This document shows, in pieces, positions 1-8,948 of a stretch of 41,063 nt of DNA. The stretch lies in the NCBI RefSeq assembly GCF_004565465.1, contig NZ_SRHY01000029.1, positions 1-41,063 of the forward strand, read 5' to 3'. The DNA is from Lentibacillus salicampi. Lineage in GTDB: Bacteria > Bacillota > Bacilli > Bacillales > Amphibacillaceae. The notes under the pieces were generated by a model. The model was not told the origin of the DNA. It saw nothing but the letters and a program-made list of their open reading frames with translations, and made no database searches. The number at the start of each line of letters is the position of its first letter. Position 1 is the stretch's first letter. Both the position numbers and the translations under genes were made by a program.

Positions 1-10
1 TAATTCATTT

Positions 11-87
11 TGAGTCCTCCTTGGTTTGGTTAATTTAGGAGTCGATCGATCGACATCCCGTATGATACCAAGGAGGCTCATTTTTTG
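11..87 (+). terminator. Long hairpin followed by a T run
   Basis: Positions 11-25 and 67-80 form a stem of about 14 pairs with one bulged base, and six T residues follow at 81-86. The loop holds a perfect palindrome, GTCGATCGATCGAC (41-54). On the plus strand this is a good intrinsic terminator for a gene ending just left of the window. On the minus strand the same stem contains AAGGAGG seven bases before an ATG at 8-6, so it could instead hide the ribosome binding site of a gene running off the left edge. The T run favours the terminator reading. Confidence 0.6.
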
Positions 88-457
88 TTAAGCCTCAAAT
101 TTTTTCGTGACAGGAATGCTCCCTTTTTTATAAATGTTAAGAACAAAGAGCAAGAGGGGGGTTCATAGATTTTCCGCGTCCCTTCTAGACACTGCCTAAC
201 GACAAATCCATAAATTAGACTTCTTGGGTCGTATAAGCATCCAAGGAAGGGCTTTCACCTTCGTGGGCTTCCGTTCTGTATTATCACATACATTTGATCG
301 AGTGATACAGAATGATCTCCTCCTTCGTGCTTTTCTAAAACGTATGGCCATGTTACACTCGTTCACTTCAATTTCCACAGTGACACATGGGAACTTAAAA
401 CATATTGTTGTATATAATGAGTGAAAATAGTGAAATGATCTTAAACGGTCGCTAAAT
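88..457. other. Gene-poor stretch, no supported gene
   Basis: Short open frames on both strands lack a ribosome binding site and resemble nothing I recognise. Around 400-420 there is a TATAAT-like box preceded by AACATATTGTTGT. This vaguely recalls the palindrome upstream of the intact XRE gene at 31505, so this may be the decayed promoter region of the XRE fragment that follows. Otherwise I see nothing here. Confidence 0.5.
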
Positions 458-580
458 TTGTACATACTCAGCCCTTCTAAAGCATCTCAACAGAGGATAG
501 ATAACGGATATAAGCAGGACGAAATCGCAAAGAAGCTTAACGTAACTACTAGCAGTTATGGTTACTACGAGCAAGAAGTA
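458..580 (+). pseudogene. XRE-family regulator, N-terminal fragment
   Basis: The frame beginning at a TTG matches the first 40 or so residues of the intact XRE regulator at 31505: both share the NGYKQ and YGYYEQ stretches and the helix-turn-helix core (for example LNVTTSSYGYY against LNITTSAYGYY). After YGYYEQ the reading becomes unrelated and runs into the left end of an ISL3-type element at about 620. The match to the paralogue and the abrupt end are seen directly; that the IS or an associated rearrangement cut the gene is inference. The original start was probably an ATG that decayed to TTG. Confidence 0.6.
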
Positions 581-699
581 GCTGCTTCATCATCTAGAAG
601 TGTTTCTTGTACTTCTTTGCTTCCTCGCTATTTAATGTTTAGTCTATTATTTCATATAGCTGTCGATACTAGGTAAAAACTATAAACCTAGGAGTTGGC

Positions 700-1559
700 T
701 ATCCTGCGAAGGATTTTCAGGAAAAATATGATGTATTTCAATCCGCTTTAGAAATACCTGAACCATGGTACGTTTTTCATCATGAGCGAAAGAAGAAAAA
801 ACCCTGCATATTTACATAGAATATAGATCAGGAGATGAATTCTCATGCTCTAATTGTGGCAAATCCCATGATATACAGGATCAAGATCGTACTTGGATAC
901 ACCTTGATTTTTGGCAATATCGCACACTTTTACACGCCAGGATGCCACGAGTAAAATGCGATGCATGCGGAAAAATACGTACTGTCGTTATTGATTGGGC
1001 ACGCCCAGGCGCCGAATTTCCATTATTTTTTGAAAACCTCGTTTTGTCATTTATGATTGAGATGCCAGTAGCTGCAGTAGCACGAAAAGTTGGTGAACAT
1101 GATACCCGTCTTTGACGTGTGTTTCACCATTATGTTGATAAAGCAATGGAGAACATGGATATATCTAATGTAACGCGAATAGCCATGGATGAAACCTCTC
1201 GTGCCAGAGGCCATAAGTATGTGACATTTTTTATTGAAGCGGATACCAAACGTTTAATATTTGCCACCACAGGTAAGGGTGCCGATGTATTACAAAAGTT
1301 CTGTCTGTTCCTTGATACGAAAGGAGTGGGCAATCCGTTCCCAATTAGAGCCCATGATTGAAGTTACCAAGTCGCTGAAAAGCATCAAGACGGTATCTTA
1401 AGATGGTTTATTACCAAAATAACCAATGGTTTGCTCCAAGAAGTAAATAGCCTGGTTCAAGCTGCCAATAGAAAAGCCCGCGGATACCATTCAAATGACA
1501 ATTTAATCGCTATGGCATACGCCACAGTTAATAAGCTGGACTTGGTTCAGGAGTCATGA
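700..1559 (+). pseudogene. ISL3-family transposase, broken
   Basis: Pieces in different frames assemble into an ISL3 transposase. An N-terminal part reads IPEPWYVFHHE. A zinc-finger part follows (CSNCGK then CDACGK, four cysteines). The DDE core begins with IAMDETSRARGHKYVT, and the C-terminal part reads ITKITNGLLQEVNSLVQAA up to a TGA at 1557. Frameshifts near 790-820, a stop near 1115 and a missing segment after about 1360 make it non-functional. The family normally has about 400-430 residues; only about 280 can be recovered. Confidence 0.75.
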
Positions 1560-1566
1560 CTATGGA

Positions 1567-1680
1567 TGTTCCTTCGTTTGCTTGCCAACCAATTCCCTTA
1601 GCTGCTTTGGAGGTTATCAACTGGTCTCCTTGACTATCTTCAAAGCAGCTAAGACAATATAGGCAGCAAACAAGGAATGA
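1567..1680. repeat. Imperfect inverted repeat inside the IS right end
   Basis: TTAGCTGCTTTG (1598-1609) is inverted exactly at 1641-1652, and a TTCCTTCGTTTGCTTGCC-like arm at 1569-1586 is echoed in inverted form at 1662-1677. The arms span about 50 bases each. The structure lies between the transposase stop and the right terminus of the IS and encodes nothing recognisable. Confidence 0.5.
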
Positions 1681-1989
1681 TAGACTATCATGAGTACTAG
1701 CAAGTTGTTTTTTCAACATTAAATAGCGAAGAGCCTCTTTTTATCGCGTTGTAACACCCTAATTGCGAGAGGAAGTAACATAAACTGATGACAAGTTTAT
1801 TCAATTGAGTACCCATTAAATCCCCTCAGATGCCCGCGATTTCTTAAAACAATGGTGTCCGGCTTTTTAAAGTGAAAGGTCAATCGTATATCCACGTTCG
1901 CACTTGTCTCAATGATCTATTAAGATGGGGGGCATAATGTAAATTGTTTATCAGTGATTTTAAAAATACATTATTCTATCATACAGTAG

Positions 1990-3582
1990 CTACTGTTGAG
2001 CAATACCAATCTTTGAAAAAATAATATAAATTACAACTAGCGCTATAATGATTCCAAGTGAAACGGGATATAAGTATTTCCAATTTGTTATATCAACAGT
2101 ATTATTTACTTTCAATACATAAGCTTTATCACGAGGACGTATTTTCCCTATCAAAAGCATAAGCCCTGTTGTCAATACAAAAAGTATTCCTAAGGTGTGA
2201 ATATAGCTGATGCCTGTATTCCACCAAAACTGCGTAATGGCATATGTTACAATAAAGAAAGCGAGTCCGATTTTTGCGGCAACGGCAGGTACCTTTTTAG
2301 TCAAGTAACCAATAATAAAAATCGTCAATATGGGAACATTATAAAGTCCGTTTATTGTCATAAGATATTCAAAAAAACTGGTTGAAACCAGGTCAATCAT
2401 AGGCGCTATAAAAATAGCAATAATGGCCAATACAATCCCAAAGATCTTACCCCGTTGAACCATCATTTTCTGTGATGCCTGAGGATTAATATAGGGTTTA
2501 TATACATTTAGCATAAAAAGCGTTACTGAAGAGTTTAACGCCGAGTTGAACGTAGAAAGAATTGCTCCCGCCAACACAGCAGCGAAAAATCCAAGTAAAG
2601 GTTCAGGCAGAACGTAAGCAACCAGCTCCGGATATGCATCTTCTGGAATAAGGTCGTCTCCAAAAATATTAAATGCTATTATACCCGGCAGAATAATAAT
2701 AATTGGTGTCAGTAATTTAAATGCTGCTGCAATTAAAACCCCCTTTTGCCCTTCTTTTAAACTTTTTGCTGCAATCGTTCGCTGGATAATAAGTTGATTT
2801 GTCCCCCAATAAGACAGTCCTATCAAAACCAATCCGGTAAACAGTGTTGAAAATGGTACGGGTTCTGAAGAGGAACCCACTGCATTCAGTTTTTCCGGTG
2901 TCTCGTTTACAATTGTTGCAAACCCATCCAGCATCGAACCGTCGCCAAGAAAACTAAGACCAAGAATCGGTATTAATAGGCCCCCGATCAATAGTCCAAT
3001 TGCATTGACAGTGTCACTGATTGCTACAGCTTTCAGTCCACCAAATATGGCATATACCGCTCCAATTGCCCCAATAAAGATTGATAAAATCATTAAAGCG
3101 GAAAATCTATCGACACCAAGTATATTCTCAATATCGAATATACCATTTAATGCTAGTGATCCAGTATATAAAACTGGCGGCATAAGATTAAGGACATAAC
3201 CGAACAGGAATAGGAAGGTCACTATTTGCTTTGTCTGTTCATCGTAACGATCGGATAAAAAGTCTGGAACAGTTACAATATTTCCCTTCAAATACCTCGG
3301 AAGAAAGAAAATTGCAACAATAATTAATGCAATTGCAGCAATCACCTCAAAAGCCATAGACGAGATACTGAACTCATAACCTTCCGCGCTTAGCCCTATT
3401 AGTTGCTCTGTGGAGAGATTTGTTAATATGAGCGTCCCCGCTATTACCCATGCTGATAGGCTTTTTCCTGCAAGATAGTACCCTTCCTCGGTATCAAGTT
3501 TTTCTTTTCGGGTATAGAAGTATGAAATAATCGCCACCAATCCCATAAAAAGAAAAAAAGATACTATTGTAATCGCAGACAT
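1990..3582 (-). CDS. Sodium:solute symporter (SSS family), last gene of the catabolic operon
   Basis: A 530-residue, strongly hydrophobic protein with about 14 predicted membrane segments and the usual SSS features: an N-terminal GYYLAGKSLSAWVIAGTL stretch, then an SGLT-like core with TNLSTEQLIGLSAEGYE, and INGLYNVPILTIFIIGYL toward the C-terminus. The layout resembles the vSGLT/sugar branch of the family, so co-transport of a sugar or sugar acid with Na+ is plausible; the substrate cannot be read from sequence. The ATG follows AAAGGGG by six bases. It lies 116 bases after the UlaG-like gene and is the promoter-distal gene of a seven-gene minus-strand operon, so it probably imports the compound that the upstream enzymes break down. 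Confidence 0.88.
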   Translation of the reverse strand: MSAITIVSFFLFMGLVAIISYFYTRKEKLDTEEGYYLAGKSLSAWVIAGTLILTNLSTEQLIGLSAEGYEFSISSMAFEVIAAIALIIVAIFFLPRYLKGNIVTVPDFLSDRYDEQTKQIVTFLFLFGYVLNLMPPVLYTGSLALNGIFDIENILGVDRFSALMILSIFIGAIGAVYAIFGGLKAVAISDTVNAIGLLIGGLLIPILGLSFLGDGSMLDGFATIVNETPEKLNAVGSSSEPVPFSTLFTGLVLIGLSYWGTNQLIIQRTIAAKSLKEGQKGVLIAAAFKLLTPIIIILPGIIAFNIFGDDLIPEDAYPELVAYVLPEPLLGFFAAVLAGAILSTFNSALNSSVTLFMLNVYKPYINPQASQKMMVQRGKIFGIVLAIIAIFIAPMIDLVSTSFFEYLMTINGLYNVPILTIFIIGYLTKKVPAVAAKIGLAFFIVTYAITQFWWNTGISYIHTLGILFVLTTGLMLLIGKIRPRDKAYVLKVNNTVDITNWKYLYPVSLGIIIALVVIYIIFSKIGIAQQ

Positions 3583-3698
3583 ATGAAACCCCTTTCATTA
3601 TTATTTTTGTAATACCTTTTGGCAGTAAGAGATAAATTAAATAATCCTGGAATTTAAAAATATCGAATTACTTTGTATCACTTCCTTGTTAAATTTAG

Positions 3699-4544
3699 TT
3701 AGTCGGATTTCATAAATTGCATATTTGTATAAATCATCTGTTCCTCACGTGCCATCATATGGAATTTTTGTGATGAGAAATTTTCGTACATTAAATCCAC
3801 AAAATGGCCGGGTCGCTCCGTATTATCCGCGAACATATCATAGTGGACTGGAATTGTTAATTCAAAATTTGCCTGATACGATAATTCAGCCGCTTCCTGG
3901 TAATTCATATTACCGACAGCCCCCCTCTCAAACCGGAAAGCGTTTCTGCCATTGATAGGAAGCATAGCAATATCGATTGGTTGTTCTTTAAGGTAGTCCA
4001 AGAGACCCGAATAAACAACCGTGTCGCCTGCATGATAAAAGGTGACTCCATTTAAAGTACCAATGTAACCTAAAAATCTGTACCCCCCATCGGGGATTTT
4101 TTCCAGATCTTCATGGGCGGAAGGGATGGCTCGAAAAGCAAGTTCCCCGATCGACTGCCATGTTTCATCTTTGATATCCCATATATTTTTCGCTTTAACA
4201 TTACAATCCAAAAGCAGCTGATGGCAATAGGATGGTGCGATAAAAATCGTTTCCGGACTCATTTCTGCACAAATTGACACGGTCCCGGGATCTAAGTGGT
4301 CCGCATGATCATGTGTTATCATATAATAATCAACACCTTTGAGATCGTCGGGTTTATAAAATGGCTGATAAGTACGCTCAAGCCCATAATTTTTTTCAGC
4401 GTAATCGGATAAATAGGGATCGATGACCAGTGTGTCCTGTTTACCTTGGATAATCATACCAGCTTGCCCAATGAACTGCAGAATAACTTTGCCCGAATAA
4501 AGGTTTGCTTGCTTCAATTGTTGAATAATACCTATGTTGCCCAT
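3699..4544 (-). CDS. UlaG-like metallo-beta-lactamase-fold hydrolase
   Basis: 281 residues with the metal-binding motif THDHADH (histidines 78, 80, 83 and Asp82), a later GDTVVYSG segment supplying an acidic ligand, and a C-terminal IPVHYDMFADN histidine. This arrangement is typical of UlaG (L-ascorbate-6-phosphate lactonase) and related lactone hydrolases. In this operon a lactonase that opens a sugar-acid lactone would fit, but the family also holds phosphodiesterases and other hydrolases. The start has AAAGGG nine bases upstream. The family call is secure; the reaction is inference. Confidence 0.8.
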   Translation of the reverse strand: MGNIGIIQQLKQANLYSGKVILQFIGQAGMIIQGKQDTLVIDPYLSDYAEKNYGLERTYQPFYKPDDLKGVDYYMITHDHADHLDPGTVSICAEMSPETIFIAPSYCHQLLLDCNVKAKNIWDIKDETWQSIGELAFRAIPSAHEDLEKIPDGGYRFLGYIGTLNGVTFYHAGDTVVYSGLLDYLKEQPIDIAMLPINGRNAFRFERGAVGNMNYQEAAELSYQANFELTIPVHYDMFADNTERPGHFVDLMYENFSSQKFHMMAREEQMIYTNMQFMKSD

Positions 4545-4627
4545 TTGTCATAACCCTTTCTTATTATTTGTCTCAAGGTAATGAGTTTTATATTTTTTGC
4601 AGAGTTCAGTTACTTTAATCAGAACCT

Positions 4628-5386
4628 TTACAAATCACCCGCGTTTGCCAAATGTCCACCATCAACGACAATGGTTGTGCCCGTGATATATGAGGCCTCA
4701 TCTGAAGCCAGGAATAACACTGTATTCGCGACCTCCTTAATTGTACCGAGCCGCTTCATCGGTGTTCGTTGAGTGAGCTCCAAATTGCTGTCTCTATCCT
4801 TAAGTACCTGATCAAGCGGAGTATCGATAAAACCGGGTGCTACGGAATTGACACGAATCTGACTTGAAGCGAGTTCTGTTCCCATCGTCTGGGTAAGCGA
4901 GTTAATTCCACCTTTGCTAACATTGTAATGGGTCAATTGTGCACCAGCTGCCAGCCCGTTTTTTGAACCCATATTCACGATAGACCCAGCAATCCCTGTT
5001 TCCATCATTTTTTTGGACACGTGCTGGCCAACGATAAACATCGCTTTCAAATTGACAGACATAACTTGATCCCATGTTTCTTCGGCAATTTCAACAAAGG
5101 GTTCTCTGGTAGCTATTCCGGCATTATTTATGACGATGTCAATTTGCCCTTGCTTATCCCAAATAGCATCTAACACGGCTTTCGTTTGTTTGATATTCGA
5201 CAAGTTACACTCCTGAATCGCGATATTCTCCGGATAATCCTTATATATTTTTTGATTAAGCATGTCTGCTTTGCGTACATCTATAATGGTAACATGTGCC
5301 CCTTCTTCGACGAATCGTTCGGCAATCCCCTTGCCTATTCCGCGGGCACCGCCAGTAATGATGGCATTTTTCCCTTTCAGTCGCAA
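4628..5386 (-). CDS. SDR-family NAD(P)-dependent oxidoreductase
   Basis: 252 residues with a classical short-chain dehydrogenase layout: the nucleotide-binding TGGARGIG at 11-18, NNAG at 87-90, catalytic Ser141, Tyr154 and Lys158 (YNVSK). Asp36, at the end of the second strand, favours NAD over NADP. The C-terminal YITGTTIVVDGG is the usual SDR signature. The start is TTG, chosen because AGGAG lies nine bases before it, inside the last codons of the preceding M20 gene; no better ATG exists. Probably oxidises or reduces a hydroxyl/keto group on the operon's substrate. Confidence 0.88.
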   Translation of the reverse strand: MRLKGKNAIITGGARGIGKGIAERFVEEGAHVTIIDVRKADMLNQKIYKDYPENIAIQECNLSNIKQTKAVLDAIWDKQGQIDIVINNAGIATREPFVEIAEETWDQVMSVNLKAMFIVGQHVSKKMMETGIAGSIVNMGSKNGLAAGAQLTHYNVSKGGINSLTQTMGTELASSQIRVNSVAPGFIDTPLDQVLKDRDSNLELTQRTPMKRLGTIKEVANTVLFLASDEASYITGTTIVVDGGHLANAGDL

Positions 5387-5392
5387 TGTTAT

Positions 5393-6550
5393 CTACTCCT
5401 TCAATCCGACATAAGTTTGAATTAAATCTATATAAATTTTAGCTGTCAAGTGAAGTTCACTGATTTCTACAAACTCGTCATCCGCATGTGCCTGTTGTTG
5501 GTCTGGGCCCGAACTTACAACTGGTATATTTAAGCCATTAGCGATAATGCCGGCATCTGTTACCAGTTTTTTGCCGACGAACGGTGCGTCCAGTCCACGT
5601 ATCTTTTTAAGTGAGCTGGCAAGTACGTCCAGAATGTCTGCATTTCTGTCAACACGATACCCATCCCTGACTTTGCGCATATCGACGTGAATATCGACAC
5701 CACATTTTTGAGCCACTTTATCCATCAGGGATTTTATTTCCGCTTCCACATCCTCAAATGTTTGCTCAGGTCCATAACGGCGTACTCCCTCAAGAGTAGC
5801 TGTTTTCGGCATCTGATTATATAATTCACCGCTTGTCGCATTTCCGATGAAATACGAACCGTAGCCAATATCTTCAATATATATGTCATTTAGTTCCTTG
5901 TTTTTCTTGTCCAACGAACGAATAACATCACTCATAACCGAAATCGGGTGTGGCGTACCTTCGGGAGTATAGAGTTGATGACTTGGATTACCTTCACGTT
6001 CAATCGTCAGATTGAATGTGGCGGATCCAATCTGTGCAACCGTACAATCGTACGTCGCGCCTTCCATAACAACTGCGGCATCTGCCATCAAGTCCTCCGC
6101 TTTTTCCACGAGTTCTGTAAGGTCTTCGCCGCGTCCATCGGGGCTTTCATGCAGACTATTGGCGATGATGATGACTTCACCTGATACCTCCGCTTTTGAT
6201 GTATGAATAGACCGAGCAACTTCCAGAATAGCTGCCAGTGAACCTTTCATGTCACAAGCTCCACGCCCATAAATTCTTTCATCCTCGACATAAGCACCGG
6301 ATTGTTCAAGCGGTACAACGTCCATGTGACCGTTAAAAATCAATTTTTTTTCACCTTCTTTGGCTTTGCCAAAGTGTGCCACTAATGTGGGGTTATTTTT
6401 GATGAATTCATAGCGTGTAACGGTACACCCTACTTCTTTCAGCATCTTTTCATATGAATCTGCGACTTGTACTGTATTTCCAGTAACACTTTTTGCTTGG
6501 ACAAGTTTCAGCGTGTCTTCAATAATATTATCAATATTTATTTCTATCAT
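5393..6550 (-). CDS. M20-family (ArgE/DapE-type) deacylase or amidohydrolase
   Basis: 385 residues from the ATG preceded by AGGTG at a nine-base distance; a GTG four codons earlier has no site of its own. Metal-binding residues are visible: GHMDVVP (His75, Asp77), GACDMKG (Asp100), HES (Glu135, where many relatives have EE) and VMEG (Glu163), with a C-terminal QAHADDE histidine. Members of this family cleave N-acyl or peptide bonds of amino acids such as N-acetylornithine or succinyl-diaminopimelate. Next to an aminotransferase and a sugar-acid dehydratase it probably removes an acyl group from an amino compound. The exact substrate is unknown. Confidence 0.82.
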   Translation of the reverse strand: MIEINIDNIIEDTLKLVQAKSVTGNTVQVADSYEKMLKEVGCTVTRYEFIKNNPTLVAHFGKAKEGEKKLIFNGHMDVVPLEQSGAYVEDERIYGRGACDMKGSLAAILEVARSIHTSKAEVSGEVIIIANSLHESPDGRGEDLTELVEKAEDLMADAAVVMEGATYDCTVAQIGSATFNLTIEREGNPSHQLYTPEGTPHPISVMSDVIRSLDKKNKELNDIYIEDIGYGSYFIGNATSGELYNQMPKTATLEGVRRYGPEQTFEDVEAEIKSLMDKVAQKCGVDIHVDMRKVRDGYRVDRNADILDVLASSLKKIRGLDAPFVGKKLVTDAGIIANGLNIPVVSSGPDQQQAHADDEFVEISELHLTAKIYIDLIQTYVGLKE

Positions 6551-6625
6551 AATCTTTGTCACCTGCCTGATTCGTTTTGATAAAAGATTAATGGGATTCT
6601 TTAAAACGAATAAATGTTACTTTTT

Positions 6626-7714
6626 TTACCAGTCTTTTATATCTGGCATGGACACTGTTTTGCCGCCGTTGGAAATTGATTCTTCTGATAAAATACCCGG
6701 AATGGTCATACCAAGTGCGCGATAAACGTCAATCGTCACAGGTTTACCCTCGACGATTGAGCGGATAAAGTCCTGTATCATTAAATAATCGCCGCCCCAG
6801 TGGGAATCATCTTCTTTTGAAAGTTCGTTGATATCAAATGGAAGATATTTTGAAAAAAAATCGGATAACGGCTGCCATGTTTGACTATTTGGTGCATAAT
6901 CCTCCAGCCATACACGATGAATATCGTGGTTGGAGCGATACGCCTCATATACACCTTTTGTCCCTTGGAGTGAATAATAGCGCATGTGATGCGGACGCCG
7001 TGACAGCAAATCCTGTCTAATACGAATAAGCGCTCCACTTGACATTTTACAAAGCATCGTTGAAGTGTCATCATGTTTATACCCTTTGTAGCGTGATTCA
7101 CCTGACCCAAGACATAAAATATTATCGATGTTTTCATCAAACCACCCAAGAACCGGTCCGAGACTATGCGTACCATATGTGATTCCGGGGCGCCCTACCT
7201 GCATCTTCTTGCGCCACGTTTCATTACCATATTGGTCATGATGCAAATCATGGACATCATGCAAATATTCGCCTTCGCCGTAATAAATATCGCCGAAAAG
7301 TCCTGCCTGGACCATATTATAGATACAAATGTTTTCCGGAATATAACAGTAATTCTCGCCCATCATATATTGTGCATTACTCCGCTTGACAGCAGATAAC
7401 AATTTACGGCACTCGTCCAGTGTTAATGCAGCGGTTACTTCCGAAAGAACATGGATGTCCCGATCCAATGCCTGAACAGCCTGTTGAACATGAAACTGCA
7501 TAGGCGCTGCAATGGCAACGATATCAATTCCCGTGTCAAGCAATGCTTCATAATCAGTTACAGCATAATCGACCGACCGTTCTTTCTGAAATGTTTCCAA
7601 AACGGACTCATCCGTGTCCATCACACCAACAACTTTGACCTCATCACTTTTGGAAAACTCGTCGTAAAATCGTTTACCTCTTTCCGCACCTGTGATACCT
7701 ACTCGAAGTGTCAT
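6626..7714 (-). CDS. Gfo/Idh/MocA-family oxidoreductase
   Basis: 362 residues: an N-terminal Rossmann domain (about 1-120) and a C-terminal alpha/beta domain with YGTHSLGPVLGWF, whose histidine corresponds to the conserved GxH of the family. The usual EKP catalytic/cofactor lysine motif reads SEVTAA here, so the lysine is replaced by valine, as in a subset of the family acting on glycosides or lacking simple dehydrogenase activity. The dinucleotide motif is also degenerate (GITGAERGKR). The start has AAAGGA eight bases upstream. It may perform redox chemistry on C3 of a sugar or sugar acid; the missing lysine makes a plain dehydrogenase less certain. Confidence 0.82.
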   Translation of the reverse strand: MTLRVGITGAERGKRFYDEFSKSDEVKVVGVMDTDESVLETFQKERSVDYAVTDYEALLDTGIDIVAIAAPMQFHVQQAVQALDRDIHVLSEVTAALTLDECRKLLSAVKRSNAQYMMGENYCYIPENICIYNMVQAGLFGDIYYGEGEYLHDVHDLHHDQYGNETWRKKMQVGRPGITYGTHSLGPVLGWFDENIDNILCLGSGESRYKGYKHDDTSTMLCKMSSGALIRIRQDLLSRRPHHMRYYSLQGTKGVYEAYRSNHDIHRVWLEDYAPNSQTWQPLSDFFSKYLPFDINELSKEDDSHWGGDYLMIQDFIRSIVEGKPVTIDVYRALGMTIPGILSEESISNGGKTVSMPDIKDW

Positions 7715-7778
7715 AGCATCAATCCTTTATTTTCAAAAATTACAGGCACATGGACGAGACTATCCACGTGCTTATTCG

Positions 7779-8927
7779 TTATTTCAATCCTTCGCGCTTC
7801 TCCCAGCCTTCCCGGAAAAGAGGTAGGAAGTGATTTTGCGAGTAAGGATGCTCTTCCACCAGATCTACATTCAACTCCGTACCCCAGCCGGGACCATCCG
7901 GAAATTGAATATGGCCATCCATTACTTCGACGTTGTTCGTCAATATTTCTTGCGTCCAATCTTTGTTAAAGTCATCGAAAATTTCATGTAAATAAAAGTT
8001 TGGAGATGCTGTGTTCAAATGGCCACAAACAATCGAACAAAGCGGCCCTTGTGCACTGTGTGGCGCAATAACCGCATTATGTGCATGGGCCATGCCAGCC
8101 ACCTGTTTTGCAGCCGTTATCCCCATATACTGTGGCTCCAGCTGAATGATGTGGACTGCATCGTGAGACATCAATTCGGCAAATTGCTCACGGGAATGAT
8201 AGTCCTCTCCACAAGCGATCGGCACAGGACTTCTTTTGGCAATCTCTACCATAGAAGAAACCTTTTGAGGAGGGACTGGCGCTTCAAACCATGTTGGATT
8301 GAATTGCTTCATCTCCTGAGCAAATTGAAGCGCTGTGTGAACAGAAAAACGATTATGCCCCTCGATAAGTATATCTGCATCATTGCCAACTGCATCTCTG
8401 ACTGCCTCAATGATTTCGAGGGCATAATTGAATTCCTTTCGCTCCACAACACGCCAAGCCGTTCCAAATGGGTCAAATTTCAACGCCGTATATCCCGCGT
8501 CAACCACTTCTTTGGCATCATTGTAAAAACCTTCCGGTGTGCGAGAGGATTGATACCATCCGTTGGCATAAGCCCTTAAATTATCATGACATTTGCCGCC
8601 GAGCAGTTTGTACACGGGTAGATTAAGTTTTTTGCCCATAACATCCCATAAAGCATAATCAATACCCGAAATAGCCGCTCCCTGAATCTGACCTCCATCG
8701 GTAAAATAATCGCGGAACATCCGCAGTGAAAGTTTTTCCACATCAAATGGATCCTCACCAATCACAAATCGTTTCAATTCATGAATAGCCATTTCCACCG
8801 TTTTCGCAAACCCATTCAGGGTTGCTTCGCCGAGTCCTGTAATCCCCTCATCCGTCTCAACGTGTGTGAACACCCAATTCTTCCACTCATTTCCCACAAT
8901 ATAGGTTTTAACATCAGTTATTTTCAT
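7779..8927 (-). CDS. Enolase-superfamily sugar-acid dehydratase (mandelate racemase group)
   Basis: 382 residues with a capping domain (about 1-120) and a TIM barrel. Visible catalytic and metal residues: Lys150 in TALKFD, Glu189 with His191 (IEGHNRF), Glu215 (FEAPVPP), Glu241 (CGEDYHSR) and His290 (APHSAQGP). The His191/His290 pair and the PH-x-x-x-GP motif resemble galactonate- and gluconate-type dehydratases of the mandelate racemase subgroup, which remove water from an acid sugar to give a 2-keto-3-deoxy acid. AAAGGA lies ten bases before the ATG. It is second in the operon, 21 bases after the aminotransferase. Which acid sugar is used cannot be told. Confidence 0.85.
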   Translation of the reverse strand: MKITDVKTYIVGNEWKNWVFTHVETDEGITGLGEATLNGFAKTVEMAIHELKRFVIGEDPFDVEKLSLRMFRDYFTDGGQIQGAAISGIDYALWDVMGKKLNLPVYKLLGGKCHDNLRAYANGWYQSSRTPEGFYNDAKEVVDAGYTALKFDPFGTAWRVVERKEFNYALEIIEAVRDAVGNDADILIEGHNRFSVHTALQFAQEMKQFNPTWFEAPVPPQKVSSMVEIAKRSPVPIACGEDYHSREQFAELMSHDAVHIIQLEPQYMGITAAKQVAGMAHAHNAVIAPHSAQGPLCSIVCGHLNTASPNFYLHEIFDDFNKDWTQEILTNNVEVMDGHIQFPDGPGWGTELNVDLVEEHPYSQNHFLPLFREGWEKREGLK

Positions 8928-8948
8928 ATCTAAGGTCCTTTCAGTTTT

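Larger units (their letters stand above)
620..1735. mobile_element. Decayed ISL3-family insertion sequence
   Basis: Inverted termini share the 15-mer TCGCTATTTAATGTT, at 625-639 and inverted at 1715-1729. The right end continues outward to read GGCTCTTCG on the minus strand, the GG(T/C)TCTT type of end known for ISL3 elements. Between them lies a broken ISL3-type transposase. I could not define a target-site duplication. At about 1.1 kb the element is shorter than a typical 1.3-1.5 kb ISL3 member, in keeping with an internal deletion. Confidence 0.7.

Noticed and set aside
7451..7969. 172-residue plus-strand frame spanning the gap between two operon genes
   Set aside because: Antisense to the Gfo/Idh and enolase genes and across their ribosome binding site; no coding signal.
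8019..8579. 186-residue open frame on the plus strand
   Set aside because: It lies fully antisense to the enolase-family gene, has no ribosome binding site and no recognisable motif; the minus-strand gene explains the sequence.
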